A stretch of 64,000 bases of DNA from Methylobacterium tardum (GTDB lineage: Bacteria > Pseudomonadota > Alphaproteobacteria > Rhizobiales > Beijerinckiaceae): the NCBI RefSeq assembly GCF_023546765.1, contig NZ_CP097484.1:5132501-5196500 (forward strand). Reading direction: 5' to 3'. Positions 7,609 to 16,503 of this stretch are shown here, in pieces. The position numbers and the translations under genes were made by a program. The notes under the pieces were generated by a model. That model ran no database searches. It was not told the origin of the DNA and saw only the letters and a program-made list of their open reading frames with translations. The first letter of the stretch is position 1. The number at the start of each line of letters is the position of its first letter.

Positions 7609-9306
7609 TCAGGCGGCCCGCACCGTGGCGAGGAAGCGCGTGACCTCCGCCCCGAGGTGCTCGGACTGGCGCGAGAGCTCGGACGCCGCCGACAGAACCT
7701 GACTGGCGGCCGCCCCCGTCTCCTCCGAGGCCCGGGCCACGCCGACGATGTTGCTCGTCACCTCTCCGGCGCCCATCGCCGCCTGGCTGACGTTCCGGAC
7801 GATCTCCTGCGTCGCCGCCCCCTGCTGCTCCACCGCCGCCGCGATGCTGGTGGCGACCGCGTCGATCTCACGGATCTGGCCGGTGATGCCGCCGATGGCC
7901 GAAACCGCCTGGTGCGTGACCCCCTGAACCTCGCCGATCTGCCGGGCGATCTCCTCGGTGGCCTTGCCGGTCTGCTCGGCGAGCGCCTTCACCTCGGAGG
8001 CGACGACGGCGAAGCCGCGACCGGCCGCGCCGGCCCGCGCCGCCTCGATCGTGGCGTTGAGCGCCAGAAGGTTCGTCTGCCCGGCGATGCCCGAGATCAT
8101 CCCGACCATGTCGCCGATCCGGGCCGAGGTCTGGCTGAGCGCCTGGACGAGGGCGGCCGTCTGATCCGCCGCCAGAACCGCCTGCTGTGCCAGGCGCGCC
8201 GAGCCGCTGACCTGCCGGCCGATCTCCTGAACGGAGCTCCCCAATTCCTCGGCGGCGGCCGCCACGGTGTTGACGTTCGAGGCCGCCTCTTCCGCCGCCG
8301 CCGCCACGGTGGTCGACTGGGTCGCCGTCTCGGTCGCGGTGGCGGTCATGGTGCTGGCGGTCGCCTGCAGCTCGGTGGCCGACGACGACACGGTGCCGAC
8401 GATGCCGCCCACCGCGCGCTCGAAGCCGTCGGCCAGCTCGACCATCGTGCGCCGCCGCTCAGCCGCGGCCGCGGCGTCGGCGCGGCGCTTGATCTCCGCC
8501 TCCTCGGCGGCCTTGCGGGCGACCATCGCCTTGATGCCCTCGACCGCCCGGCCGACCGCGCCGATCTCGTCGCCGCGCGCGGCCTCCTTGATCTCCGAGT
8601 CGATCTCGCCCTGCGCCATGCGTTGCAGCACGGCGACCAGATTGGCGAGGGGACGGGTGATGCCCTGGATGACGATCGCACCGAGCAGGCCGAACGCGAT
8701 CAGCAAGCCGAGTGCCGCGCCCAGCGTCAGGGTCCGGCGCGCGGCCTCGGCGGTCTCCCCCGCCTTGACCTTCGCAGCCTCCAGATCCCGGATATTGGCC
8801 TCGACCCGCTTGGTCACCGCCTCGGCGATCTTCATCCGCGCCGGACGGACCTCGGTGTTCGACACCGTCGCGGCGGCCTCGTTCTGGTTCTTGAGCCCGA
8901 GGGCGATGGAGCGCTCGGCCACGGCGAAGAAGTCGAGCAGGCCCGCCTTGATGCCCGCGTTGGTCGTCCGGCGCGTCTCGGTGTCGGCCATCGCGATGAG
9001 CCGATCGATCGCCGTCACGGCCCGTTCCTTGGCGGCCTTGAAGTGCTCGAGATGGTCCGCCATCACGACGGCATCCGTCTCGATGATGACGTTCTTCTCA
9101 CGAATGATCGCCTCGTCCACGGCAGTCTCAAGGCGCAGCGCAATGATGGCGCGCATCGCCTGCACGTCGACGATCTCGCGCGTATTGTCCTCCAGAGCAC
9201 TGAGATTTACGCGCGCAATGAGCACGACGCTTCCGGCAACAATCGCCAATATCGAAGCCGGTATTGCGAGTTTTACGATGATCCTGAGGTTGCGGAATAA
9301 AGACAT
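7609..9306 (-). CDS. Methyl-accepting chemotaxis protein
   Basis: A 565-residue transducer. An N-terminal membrane helix (about 8-30) is followed by a helical periplasmic sensor of about 155 residues (four-helix-bundle type, many charged residues), a second membrane helix (about 188-212), a HAMP domain (about 213-265) and a coiled-coil signalling domain. The hairpin tip reads [20 protein letters not shown], the CheA/CheW contact. The C-terminus has no CheR-tethering pentapeptide. The ATG at 9306 gives a normal signal-anchor start; the upstream in-frame ATG-like start at 9339 adds an unlikely Pro/Gly tail. No other che genes are nearby, so it is an orphan receptor. A closely similar signalling domain is encoded at 53704. 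Confidence 0.93.
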   Translation of the reverse strand: MSLFRNLRIIVKLAIPASILAIVAGSVVLIARVNLSALEDNTREIVDVQAMRAIIALRLETAVDEAIIREKNVIIETDAVVMADHLEHFKAAKERAVTAIDRLIAMADTETRRTTNAGIKAGLLDFFAVAERSIALGLKNQNEAAATVSNTEVRPARMKIAEAVTKRVEANIRDLEAAKVKAGETAEAARRTLTLGAALGLLIAFGLLGAIVIQGITRPLANLVAVLQRMAQGEIDSEIKEAARGDEIGAVGRAVEGIKAMVARKAAEEAEIKRRADAAAAAERRRTMVELADGFERAVGGIVGTVSSSATELQATASTMTATATETATQSTTVAAAAEEAASNVNTVAAAAEELGSSVQEIGRQVSGSARLAQQAVLAADQTAALVQALSQTSARIGDMVGMISGIAGQTNLLALNATIEAARAGAAGRGFAVVASEVKALAEQTGKATEEIARQIGEVQGVTHQAVSAIGGITGQIREIDAVATSIAAAVEQQGAATQEIVRNVSQAAMGAGEVTSNIVGVARASEETGAAASQVLSAASELSRQSEHLGAEVTRFLATVRAA

Positions 9307-9743
9307 GATCCCAGCCCCCGCCGGGGGTTGCAGCAACAACCCGCAGACTCGTTAAGTGACATCTAAAACCTGATGCGCATTAATTAATGAATTGCGAATT
9401 CAGAAACTACGCGGAAACAAACGCGCAGAATAGTGACATTCCCGGCAGCACGCACGGAACGGCTCTTTAATCCGCCCGTCGATGCCGTGATCACCAAAAT
9501 GTACGCGTGACCCGTCGCCGCCTCTCAGGACGGGAGAACCGAGAGGGAGAGCGAAGGCGCGGCGTGGATCAACGGCTGAATGATCGCGAGCCGTGCTCGC
9601 ATTGGTCACGGCTGAACCGCCGGAGGCAAGGCTCGGGTCCGCCGCAATGTGCGGCCGCCTGGGTGGCGATGCGCCGACCCTCGTGAGCGAACGTCCGCTT
9701 CCGGACCGCACGACACGTCGCGGGTGACCGCGACCGGCCGGCC
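9307..9743. other. Intergenic region, promoter side of the chemoreceptor
   Basis: An AT-rich patch at about 9370-9400 contains TTAATTAAT about 75 bases upstream of the receptor start, and a GGGTTG/CAACCC hairpin lies in the leader (about 9326-9343). The remainder, up to the tadG stop, shows no credible gene. Confidence 0.5.
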
Positions 9744-10964
9744 TCAATTGGTGATGCGCACCGACGCCAGGGCTGCGCTGAACAGCTGCTGCATCGCCTG
9801 GTTGATGTCGCCATCCGTCGAGACCGGGAAATACAGGCCGTCGCTCGCGCAGCTCTTCAGCAGGGGCCCGATGTTATTCTCGAAAGGCTTGACGTTCGTA
9901 TTATAGAAGTCATTGTCATACAGCGGCAGATATTGCGTGTAGATGATACCGATCCGGATGTTGCTGTTCTTCATCGCCTGGCAGGTCGAGGGGCTGATCG
10001 GGCTGATGAACCGGTTGCTGTTGATCTTGAAGCCGGAACTCGCATTGCTCATCGTGCCGTCGATGGGCGTGTCCTGGACACCGTCTGTGACGAAGAACAG
10101 GAACCGGATCGGATCGGCGGTGGTCACGCCGGTACCGCTGGCCGGGATCACGCTGGTCATCTTCGCCATTGCCCGCTCGTAGGCGGTCTGGCTGTCGCGC
10201 TGATCCTGGTAGGAATACGCCAGATCGATCTGGGCGGCCGCGGTGCCGACCTGATCCAGCGACGACGTCAGCTGGATCAGCCGGGTCTGGATGTCGCTGA
10301 AGGTCCACATTTCCATCCGGAACTGCTGTGTCAGGCTCATGCTCGACTTTGCGGAGGTCACCAGGTTGGCGACGGCGTCACGCAGGACCTGGATCCGGAG
10401 CTTGATGTTGTTTTTCTTGGCGATGTTGTAATTGTCCTTGGTGTTCTCGGTACCGTTGCTGTTGAGAAGATGGCACGCGAAGGCGCAGGCCGGCGAGGTC
10501 ACGCGCTTCATGTTGGCGATGTCGGCGGTGGTGGCGGCGAGCCCCATCGACGGCGAGTTGTCCAGGAGCAGGTAGAAATCGATGTATTGCGCGACGTTGC
10601 GCACGCTGGCCGACTGGCCGGCGATTTTCATCGTCACGACGTTCATCATGCTGCCGAGCGTCGTCCGCACGGTGGCGGTGTAGGTGGCGGTCAGGCCGAC
10701 CTGCGTGGCGCCCGGCGCCGGGGTCAGGACGAACGAGGTGATCGTCACGCCCGGGACCTTCGCGGCATCCGCCAGGAACTGCGTGCGGGCGTTGGTGAGC
10801 ATGACGTCGGTGAGCGTGTTGGTCTTCTGGGTGATCACCCCCAGGACGGCGGCGTCGACCGCGACATCGAGCTGGGTCTTGGCGGCGTTGCGCCGGCCGA
10901 GGTCGATGGCCGCCCCGGACGCGAACAGCATCGGGATGGCCATGACGGCGAAGAGGATCGCCAC
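9744..10964 (-). CDS. TadG-like pseudopilin/vWA protein (open frame; true start probably 11059)
   Basis: Begins with the hydrophobic VAILFAVMAIPMLFASGAAI helix typical of TadE/TadG proteins and then carries a von Willebrand A domain with the MIDAS motif DNSPSMG. Two Cys pairs (ACAFACH and later STCQAM/KSCASD) suggest disulfides outside the membrane. The open frame starts at a GTG inside the helix with no positive N-terminus. The missing start is in another frame: GTG at 11059 with GGGAGG 6-7 bases upstream, reading PELLIRLSAWLAARARRP then GFGQARSG, which would join QVAILFAV if one base were added near 10968. It is the last of three Tad genes transcribed together. Confidence 0.82.
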   Translation of the reverse strand: MAILFAVMAIPMLFASGAAIDLGRRNAAKTQLDVAVDAAVLGVITQKTNTLTDVMLTNARTQFLADAAKVPGVTITSFVLTPAPGATQVGLTATYTATVRTTLGSMMNVVTMKIAGQSASVRNVAQYIDFYLLLDNSPSMGLAATTADIANMKRVTSPACAFACHLLNSNGTENTKDNYNIAKKNNIKLRIQVLRDAVANLVTSAKSSMSLTQQFRMEMWTFSDIQTRLIQLTSSLDQVGTAAAQIDLAYSYQDQRDSQTAYERAMAKMTSVIPASGTGVTTADPIRFLFFVTDGVQDTPIDGTMSNASSGFKINSNRFISPISPSTCQAMKNSNIRIGIIYTQYLPLYDNDFYNTNVKPFENNIGPLLKSCASDGLYFPVSTDGDINQAMQQLFSAALASVRITN

Positions 10965-11043
10965 CTGCCGCTTCGCGCCTGCCCGAAGCCGGCTTCGGAC
11001 TCGGGCCGGCGCGCCCGGGCGGCAAGCCAGGCCGAGAGACGGA

Positions 11044-11652
11044 TCAGAAGTTCGGGCACTTCGCGCCTCCCGGCATGATCACCTCGCCCTTGTCGAGGCG
11101 CTGGGCCCACGAGACCTGGCGGCTGAACACCAGTCCCCGCCCGCCGAAGATCGAGCGGAACAGGGTCGAGCCGATGACCGGCGTGTAGGAGAGGGAGACC
11201 TCGGCCAGGATGTACCGGGCGCCGTCGTACTGGAAGGTCGCGGGTGTCGCCGGCAATCCGTTGCTGCCGTTGAGGGTGAGGACGGGGCGGGCATTCTGCG
11301 GATAGCTGGAGCAGACGCCGCCGAGCAGGTTCCCGGAGACGTTCTCGACGCCCATGGCGTGAATGGCGACCTGCAGGTCCGTCGTCGGGTAGGGCCGCAT
11401 GATCGCGCCGGACGCGTTCAGGATCGCAGCCATGTCGCTCACCGTCGGGCTGCCGTTGGTGGCGCGCCCGGACAGGTCGGCGATGGTGCGTGCGTAGAGC
11501 GTGGCCTTGCGGCTGGTGTCGACGGCCCGCACGAGCTCGGTCATGCCGAAGTAGAGCGCGACGAGCACCGGCAGGACGAGCGCGAACTCGATGGCCGCCA
11601 CGCCGCGCGCGTCAGCCCGAAACCGAGTCGGCCGCCCGGCGAGGCTCGGCAA
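11044..11652 (-). CDS. TadE-like pseudopilin protein
   Basis: About 202 residues. The N-terminal ADARGVAAIEFALVLPVLVALYFGM is the classic TadE motif: a Gly/Ala cleavage-like site, the conserved Glu and a single membrane helix. The rest is an extracytoplasmic domain ending in GGAKCPNF. The start is uncertain: the TTG at 11652 is the best in-frame choice, 26 bases after the upstream stop. TadE/TadF/TadG proteins are minor pseudopilins of the Flp/Tad secretion-pilus system. Only the minor components are present here; no TadA ATPase, CpaB/C or Flp pilin is in the window. Confidence 0.82.
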   Translation of the reverse strand: MPSLAGRPTRFRADARGVAAIEFALVLPVLVALYFGMTELVRAVDTSRKATLYARTIADLSGRATNGSPTVSDMAAILNASGAIMRPYPTTDLQVAIHAMGVENVSGNLLGGVCSSYPQNARPVLTLNGSNGLPATPATFQYDGARYILAEVSLSYTPVIGSTLFRSIFGGRGLVFSRQVSWAQRLDKGEVIMPGGAKCPNF

Positions 11653-11677
11653 GACAGGGCGTGCAAGACAGGCCCGG

Positions 11678-12349
11678 TCACGAGCTGGATGGGCAGGCGT
11701 TGGTCGAGGTGAACGGCTCGACCTGGAAGACGGCGGCGGCCTGGAGGACGCGACGCCCATTGGGCAGCGTGGCCTTGGCCGCACCGAGCAGCGGGAAGAA
11801 GACCGGCATGTCGACCGCCGCCTGGACGACAATGACGTCACTCGCCCGCGCGCAGGTGTACGACGCGAAGCCCGCATTCCAGTCCGAGACCCCGGTGTTC
11901 GGATTGATCGCCGTCGCCTGCACGGGTGCGGCCGTGTCGAAGCTCGCGGCCTTCGTGATGCTGATGCGCACGTTGGCGCAGGGGAAGAGCGTGACCCGCG
12001 GCTTGCCGCCGGGGGAGCACATGGCGGTGCGGAAGTTGTTGAGCAGCGTCGTGGAATTGGTGACGCCGGCATTGTTCGCCTGGAACTGGCCCGTGTAGAT
12101 CTGGCGGCCGGCATCGGTCACCGCCTGCTGCAGGATCTCCTGCGCGAAATAGGTGATGCCGGCCTCCAGGGTGGCTCCGACCAGCGCCAGGAACGGCAAC
12201 GCCACGATCGCGAACTCGACCGCCGAGGCGCCGTCCCGGCTGCGGGAAAAGGCCAGCAGGATGCGAGGCCCCAGGGGCCCAGGTCCCAGGGGGCTAGGTC
12301 CCGGAAGGCGATCCGCCCCGGTCGTCTCCGAAGGCGTCGCACGGCTCAT
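11678..12349 (-). CDS. TadE-like pseudopilin protein
   Basis: About 223 residues. After a Pro/Gly-rich lead (about 1-35) comes SRDGASAVEFAIVALPFLAL, the TadE signature with its conserved Glu and membrane helix, and then EAGITYFAQEILQQAVTDAGRQIYTGQ, the usual downstream amphipathic helix. Four later cysteines may form disulfides. ATG 12349 is preferred; an in-frame ATG at 12379 is possible. It is first in a three-gene Tad operon (TadE, TadE, TadG). The long open frame extending to 12904 is only chance readthrough in GC-rich DNA. Confidence 0.82.
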   Translation of the reverse strand: MSRATPSETTGADRLPGPSPLGPGPLGPRILLAFSRSRDGASAVEFAIVALPFLALVGATLEAGITYFAQEILQQAVTDAGRQIYTGQFQANNAGVTNSTTLLNNFRTAMCSPGGKPRVTLFPCANVRISITKAASFDTAAPVQATAINPNTGVSDWNAGFASYTCARASDVIVVQAAVDMPVFFPLLGAAKATLPNGRRVLQAAAVFQVEPFTSTNACPSSS

Positions 12350-12960
12350 GATGGCTGCCGTCTTGAGACCGATCCACATCGCTGGTGTGTCGCGCGGCCG
12401 TCCGGGATCCCCGCCGGCATGCCCCCTGCCGCCGCGCAACGATGGCGGCCAGACCTTGCCAATTCGTTGCCAGTGGGGCTGGAATCCTGCGGCTGACCCG
12501 ACAGATCGGCACGCCAGTATCAGATGATCCGAAGATGTTCTGCGCAGTCCGCGTGGCCCCGAGACCGGCTCGAACGGCCCCGGGGCGAGCCGCGCAGCGG
12601 CGGGATCGGCGTTCCTTGGGCAGGAACCCGCAGCCGGGTCGGGGCCGCCTGCGGGCAGGATTCCAGGTCGCGTGTCAGGGCGCCGACCGGTCGAGGCGCG
12701 ACTTGGCGGGGGCAGGCGGCTCACCGGCTGCCGCGGGGCCGGCGGAGCCCTCCCCGGCCAAGCCTCGGGCGTGGCGCCTGGCGGCGAGCATCCCGAGATC
12801 GCAGCTGTCTCCGCCGAGCGGCGTTGCGCCCGCCTCACAGGCCGTTCCCAAATCTGCCTCAATGTGGCGTGACCTTGGAGCTTCAGTATCCAGCTAACTA
12901 ACATCTGTTATTTTCAGCATCGCTTGGCTGTCGAGCCGATCAATTCTGGTGGAGACCTGC
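12350..12960. other. Intergenic region between divergent tadE and phyH genes
   Basis: About 600 bases. Several overlapping open frames exist, but none shows a recognisable protein pattern or a good ribosome site. Composition drops in GC at 12885-12920, just upstream of the dioxygenase gene, consistent with its promoter. Confidence 0.5.
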
Positions 12961-14001
12961 ATGAGATCCCTCGCGCGTGTGGCGGCAGCACCGCTCTGGA
13001 TCGCCCAGCTCATGACGGGCGCCAAATCCTTCGCCGACAATCCGATTCTCGGCTCGGAGCGGCTCAACCGGGCCGGGCTGCACACGCTCCGGGTGCGCCT
13101 CGCCCACGCCATGGCGGGTTTCCGGCGCCGCCAGCTCGCGCATCTCGTGAGCGCGCAAGATCAGGCCGACTTCGCCCGCGACGGCTTCATACGGCGCGCC
13201 GACTTCATGCCAGCCGACCTGCACAGGGCCGTCTACGCCGAGGTCACCAGCGTCACCGCCGAGGGGCGCGAGCAGGTTCAGGGTGACACCGTCACCCGCC
13301 GCATCCCCCTCGATCCCGAGACGCTCAAGCGGATGCCGGCCATGCGCCAGCTCCTCGCACTGCCGGAGTGGAACAACCTGCTGCGCTACGTGGCCAGCTT
13401 CAACTGCGAGCCGATCCTGACCGTGCAGACGATCCTGTCGCACGTCACCGACGCGCCGCCGGACCCGCAGACCAACTTCCACATCGATACGTTCCACCCG
13501 ACCATGAAGGCTTGGCTGTTCCTCACCGACGTCGCCGCCGACGAGGGGCCGTTCACCTACGTGCCGGGCTCGCACCGCCTGACGAAGCGGCGGCTCGCCT
13601 GGGAGCGGCGCACCGCCATCAACGCGGCGAGCGGTCTCGACCGGCTGAGCGGCCGCGGCTCGTTCCGGGCGAGCCCGGCGGAGCTGAAGCGGATGGGCTA
13701 TGCCGACCCGGTGGCCTTCGCGGTGCCGGGCAACACGCTGGTGGTGGGCGATACGGTGGGCTTCCACGCCCGCGGCCCGTCGCTGCGGCCGGCGGTGCGG
13801 ATCGAGGTCTGGGCCTATGACCGGCACAACCCGTTCCTGCCGCTCGCCGGCTTCGATGTCTGGTCGCTCACCGGCCTCGCCCGGTGGCGCACCCGGATCG
13901 GGTGGTGGGTCCTCGACCGGCTTGAGCAACTGGGGCTTCGCAAGAACGTCTGGCGCCCGGTCGGGCCCCTCACCGCAGATGCGCCGCCCCGGATCGTCTG
14001 A
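12961..14001 (+). CDS. Phytanoyl-CoA dioxygenase (PhyH) family protein
   Basis: A 346-residue Fe(II)/2-oxoglutarate-dependent dioxygenase-like protein. The 2-His-1-Asp iron triad is visible: H174 and D176 in NFHIDTFHP, and H269 in GFHARGPS, with a basic residue (R279 or nearby) placed to bind 2-oxoglutarate. The segment GPFTYVPGSH is typical of the PhyH fold. ATG 12961 has GGAG 7 bases upstream, better than the GTG at 12949. The substrate is unknown; family members hydroxylate lipids, ectoine or small metabolites. It stands alone between the tad genes and a convergent Crp/Fnr regulator. Confidence 0.87.
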   Translation: MRSLARVAAAPLWIAQLMTGAKSFADNPILGSERLNRAGLHTLRVRLAHAMAGFRRRQLAHLVSAQDQADFARDGFIRRADFMPADLHRAVYAEVTSVTAEGREQVQGDTVTRRIPLDPETLKRMPAMRQLLALPEWNNLLRYVASFNCEPILTVQTILSHVTDAPPDPQTNFHIDTFHPTMKAWLFLTDVAADEGPFTYVPGSHRLTKRRLAWERRTAINAASGLDRLSGRGSFRASPAELKRMGYADPVAFAVPGNTLVVGDTVGFHARGPSLRPAVRIEVWAYDRHNPFLPLAGFDVWSLTGLARWRTRIGWWVLDRLEQLGLRKNVWRPVGPLTADAPPRIV

Positions 14002-14024
14002 GGCGCGGGAGGGCGCGCCCTCCC

Positions 14025-14762
14025 CTACGCGGCATCCCGCCCGATCAGCTGCAGATAGGCCGGGTCGAACTCGGCGAGCGCGCGCAGCCGGGGCAGGTCG
14101 AGGATGCGCAGGCGGCGCTTGCGCAGCTCGATCAGGCCCTCGCGCCGCATGTCCTGGAGCGAGCGGTTGACGTGGACACTGGTCAGGCCGGTCGTGTCGG
14201 CCAGATCGATCTGGGTGATCGGCAGGGAAAAGCCGTCCTCGCTGACGAGGCCCACCGCCCGCAGCCGCACGTGCAGCTCGCAGAACAGGTGCGCCAGACG
14301 CTCGATCGCCGAGCGGCGGCCGACGCTGACCAGCCACGCGCGGGCGACCGCCGCATCGATCCGGCGGCTCATCTGCAGGGCGGCGGCAAGACTCCGGGAC
14401 GCCAGCAGTAGCTCGATCGCCTCCGGGGCGAGCCGGGCCACCCGGCAGGCGGAGAGGGTGCCGACGGCGTGATCCGACCAGGCCAGGGCGGCCGCGTCGA
14501 GGCCGCAGATGTCCCCGGGGATGAGATAGGCGGTGATCTGGCGCATGCCGGTCTTGCGCAGCTTGTAGCGGCAGGCGAACCCGTCGAGCACCAGGAAGGC
14601 GCCGTCGGCCGGCTCGTCCTGCCGGATCAGGTCGCTCGTCGCGGTGACCCAGCGCGAATCTGCCGTGATCGCGCGCAGCAGCGCGCGGTCCGCCTCCGGC
14701 AGCGGGCCGAAGCGGTCGAGCTTGGCGAGGACGGGATCGGCGGCGGCCAGGAGCGGCCGCAT
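14025..14762 (-). CDS. Crp/Fnr-family transcription regulator
   Basis: A 245-residue regulator. The N-terminal cyclic-nucleotide-binding-like barrel (about 15-140, with DGAFLVLDGFACRYK) is followed by a C-terminal winged helix whose recognition region reads ITQIDLADTTGLTSVHVNRS. There is no FNR-type cysteine cluster, so direct oxygen sensing through Fe-S is unlikely. Its ATG overlaps the TGA of the upstream response regulator (ATGA), implying translational coupling, so the two probably act in one pathway. Similar regulators in rhizobia respond to stress or nutrient state; the ligand here is unknown. Confidence 0.88.
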   Translation of the reverse strand: MRPLLAAADPVLAKLDRFGPLPEADRALLRAITADSRWVTATSDLIRQDEPADGAFLVLDGFACRYKLRKTGMRQITAYLIPGDICGLDAAALAWSDHAVGTLSACRVARLAPEAIELLLASRSLAAALQMSRRIDAAVARAWLVSVGRRSAIERLAHLFCELHVRLRAVGLVSEDGFSLPITQIDLADTTGLTSVHVNRSLQDMRREGLIELRKRRLRILDLPRLRALAEFDPAYLQLIGRDAA

Positions 14763-15142
14763 CAGCGTGGCGTTCCGGCGGGGTGCGGCAGCTGCGCGAG
14801 CAGATCGACGATGTCGCGCGTCCAGGCGGGCTTGCAGAGGCGCGGCGCGCCCGCGAAGGCGTCCGGCAGGGTCTCGTGGATTGCGGAAGCCGTGTGGACC
14901 ACGAAGGGGATCTGCCGGCGGCGCAGCACCTGAGCCGCCGTCGCGCTGGACCGGCCGGCGAGCTGGACGTCGAGCACCGCCACGGCCGGCGTCCAGCCGG
15001 CGAGCCACGCCTCGACCGCGGCGGCCGTCCGGAGCGGTCCGACGACGTGGTAGCCGGCCGTCTCCAACGCGTCCGCCAGATCGAGGCCGAGGACCGGATC
15101 CGTCTCGGCGACGAGGACGAGGCGCTGCGGGGTCGGATCCAT
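14762..15142 (-). CDS. Single-domain response regulator
   Basis: A 126-residue receiver domain with nothing attached. The acidic pair is at E13-D15 (AETDPV), the phosphoacceptor is D58 in AVAVLDVQL, the switch Thr is T84 and the conserved Lys is K104 (LCKP). ATG 15142 has GGAGAG 6 bases upstream, so the longer frame from 15223 is rejected. It overlaps the downstream Crp/Fnr gene by four bases. With no output domain it must act by protein contact or as a phosphate sink. No cognate kinase is adjacent. Confidence 0.85.
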   Translation of the reverse strand: MDPTPQRLVLVAETDPVLGLDLADALETAGYHVVGPLRTAAAVEAWLAGWTPAVAVLDVQLAGRSSATAAQVLRRRQIPFVVHTASAIHETLPDAFAGAPRLCKPAWTRDIVDLLAQLPHPAGTPR

Positions 15143-15162
15143 GGCTCTCCTTGACCATTCAG

Positions 15163-15191
15163 GGTTCGGTGTGCACCGATCGCTCCGAACC
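15163..15191. promoter_or_regulatory. Nested dyad upstream of the response regulator/Crp operon
   Basis: GGTTCGG (15163-15169) and CCGAACC (15185-15191) form an inverted repeat; inside it TCGGTG/CACCGA (15166-15179) forms a second dyad. It lies 21-49 bases upstream of the response-regulator start, a position suited to an operator or to a leader hairpin. No binding protein can be assigned. Confidence 0.35.
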
Positions 15192-15397
15192 TGATCCGCC
15201 CTCCAAGTATTGATGGTCAACAAGGTAGGTTATCATCCTCCTATGGTGCGATAATGAACCTTAAACGAGGATGATTTCGGGATAGAGACAAATTATAACG
15301 TCGGTTAGTTTCATCCGAATGCGTTCGCTCTATCCTGATCGCTGACGGCCACAGGCCGGGGATACGGCCGGGCCCGTCCTTCCGATTCAGAGGACCC

Positions 15398-16111
15398 GTG
15401 GACCACACGGTACAGCGCGACACGCGCAACCAGCTCTTGCAGGCGATGCGGGCCGAGGATCTCGCCGCGCTCCGGCCGCATCTGCGCTACGCGGACCTGC
15501 CGCTCGGGGAGCCGCTGATCCGGAGCCACCGGCCGGTCGAGGACCTGTATTTCCCGGACAGCGGCGTCGTCTCGATCACCGCCGAGGCCAGCCAGGGCCG
15601 GGTCGAGGTCGGCATGACCGGCCGGGAGGGGCTGATCGGGGCCGTGCCGGTCCTGCTCGGCTCCGACCGCGTGGCGAGCGACTGCTTCATCCAGATCCCG
15701 GGCGCGGCGTGGCGCATCCCGGCCGCCGCCCTGTCGGCGGCGGCCGAAGCCAGCCCAAGCCTGCGCCGCCTGCTCCTGCGCTACGTGCAGACCGAGCTCG
15801 TGCAGGCGCGGCACACGGCCTACGTCAACGCGACCTTCACGCTCGAGCCCCGCCTCGCGCGCTGGCTGCTGATGTGCCACGACCGCGTCGACGGGGACGA
15901 CCTGCCGCTCAAGCACGAGTTCCTGTCGGTGATGCTCGGCGTGCAGCGCTCGGGCGTCACGCTGGCGCTGCAGGCCCTGGAGGGCGGCGGCGGCATCCGC
16001 GGCCGGCGGGGCCGCGTCCAGATCCTGGACCGGGAGCCGCTCAGGCAGGTGGCGGATGCCAGCTACGGGGCGGCGGAAGCGGAATACGCGCGGCTGATCG
16101 TGGGCGCCTGA
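15398..16111 (+). CDS. Crp/Fnr-family transcription regulator
   Basis: A 237-residue protein with an N-terminal effector barrel (LYFPDSGVVSITAEASQGRVEVGMTGREGLIG) and a C-terminal helix-turn-helix (LKHEFLSVMLGVQRSGVTLAL). The sequence pattern is that of the short Crp/Fnr proteins common in Hyphomicrobiales that lack the cAMP-contact residues and Fe-S cysteines. The GTG at 15398 has AGAGGA upstream. It is transcribed divergently from the response-regulator/Crp pair across a 255-base AT-rich gap, and its stop overlaps the next small gene (TGATG). Confidence 0.87.
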   Translation: MDHTVQRDTRNQLLQAMRAEDLAALRPHLRYADLPLGEPLIRSHRPVEDLYFPDSGVVSITAEASQGRVEVGMTGREGLIGAVPVLLGSDRVASDCFIQIPGAAWRIPAAALSAAAEASPSLRRLLLRYVQTELVQARHTAYVNATFTLEPRLARWLLMCHDRVDGDDLPLKHEFLSVMLGVQRSGVTLALQALEGGGGIRGRRGRVQILDREPLRQVADASYGAAEAEYARLIVGA

Positions 16112-16368
16112 TGGGTCGATACTTCTTCAATCTCCACTACGGGGCCGGCACCGGCCGGATCGCCATCGACAAGGAGGGCAGCGTCCTGCCGGACGCCGCG
16201 GCGGCGCGGGCCTACGCGCTGCAGGCGGCCCGAGACCTGGTCCGCTGCGGCCGCTCGGACGCCGAGCGGGACTGGTTCGCCTGCGCGTTCGAGATCGTCG
16301 ACGCGGCCGGCGAGCCGGTCCTGACGGTGCCGTTCAGCGAGACCGTCCCGGACGCGGCGGACGCATAG
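16111..16368 (+). CDS. DUF6894-type small protein
   Basis: 85 residues: MGRYFFNLHYG start, then D-KEGSVLPDAAAARAYA and ARDLVR, matching the short conserved pattern of DUF6894 proteins (RYFFH, D-EG, L-A-AEA). These are abundant, functionally uncharacterised small proteins of Hyphomicrobiales. Start and preceding stop overlap by one base, so it is translated with the Crp/Fnr gene. Confidence 0.8.
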   Translation: MGRYFFNLHYGAGTGRIAIDKEGSVLPDAAAARAYALQAARDLVRCGRSDAERDWFACAFEIVDAAGEPVLTVPFSETVPDAADA

Positions 16369-16503
16369 GGCATTCTCCCGTCGGCGCCTGCGCGGGCGGG
16401 GACCGATGGGTCCGCCCGTTGTCAGGATGGCGCGCTGCGCCTAGACGATCCCCGCGCTGGACTTGCGTTCCGCCACCGCTTTCCCATCAGGGGCTGCCCT
16501 TCC

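Noticed and set aside
7345..9300. 651-codon open frame on the plus strand opposite the chemoreceptor
   Set aside because: It is the antisense shadow of a clear chemoreceptor gene. Its content is Gly/Arg/His-rich without any family pattern, typical of high-GC antisense frames.
12350..12948. Overlapping open frames between tadE and phyH
   Set aside because: No conserved pattern, no good starts, and composition equals that of non-coding GC-rich DNA.
15214..15224. TTGATGGTCAA as an FNR/FixK box
   Set aside because: The half-sites are too close; FNR-type boxes need TTGAT-N4-ATCAA spacing.
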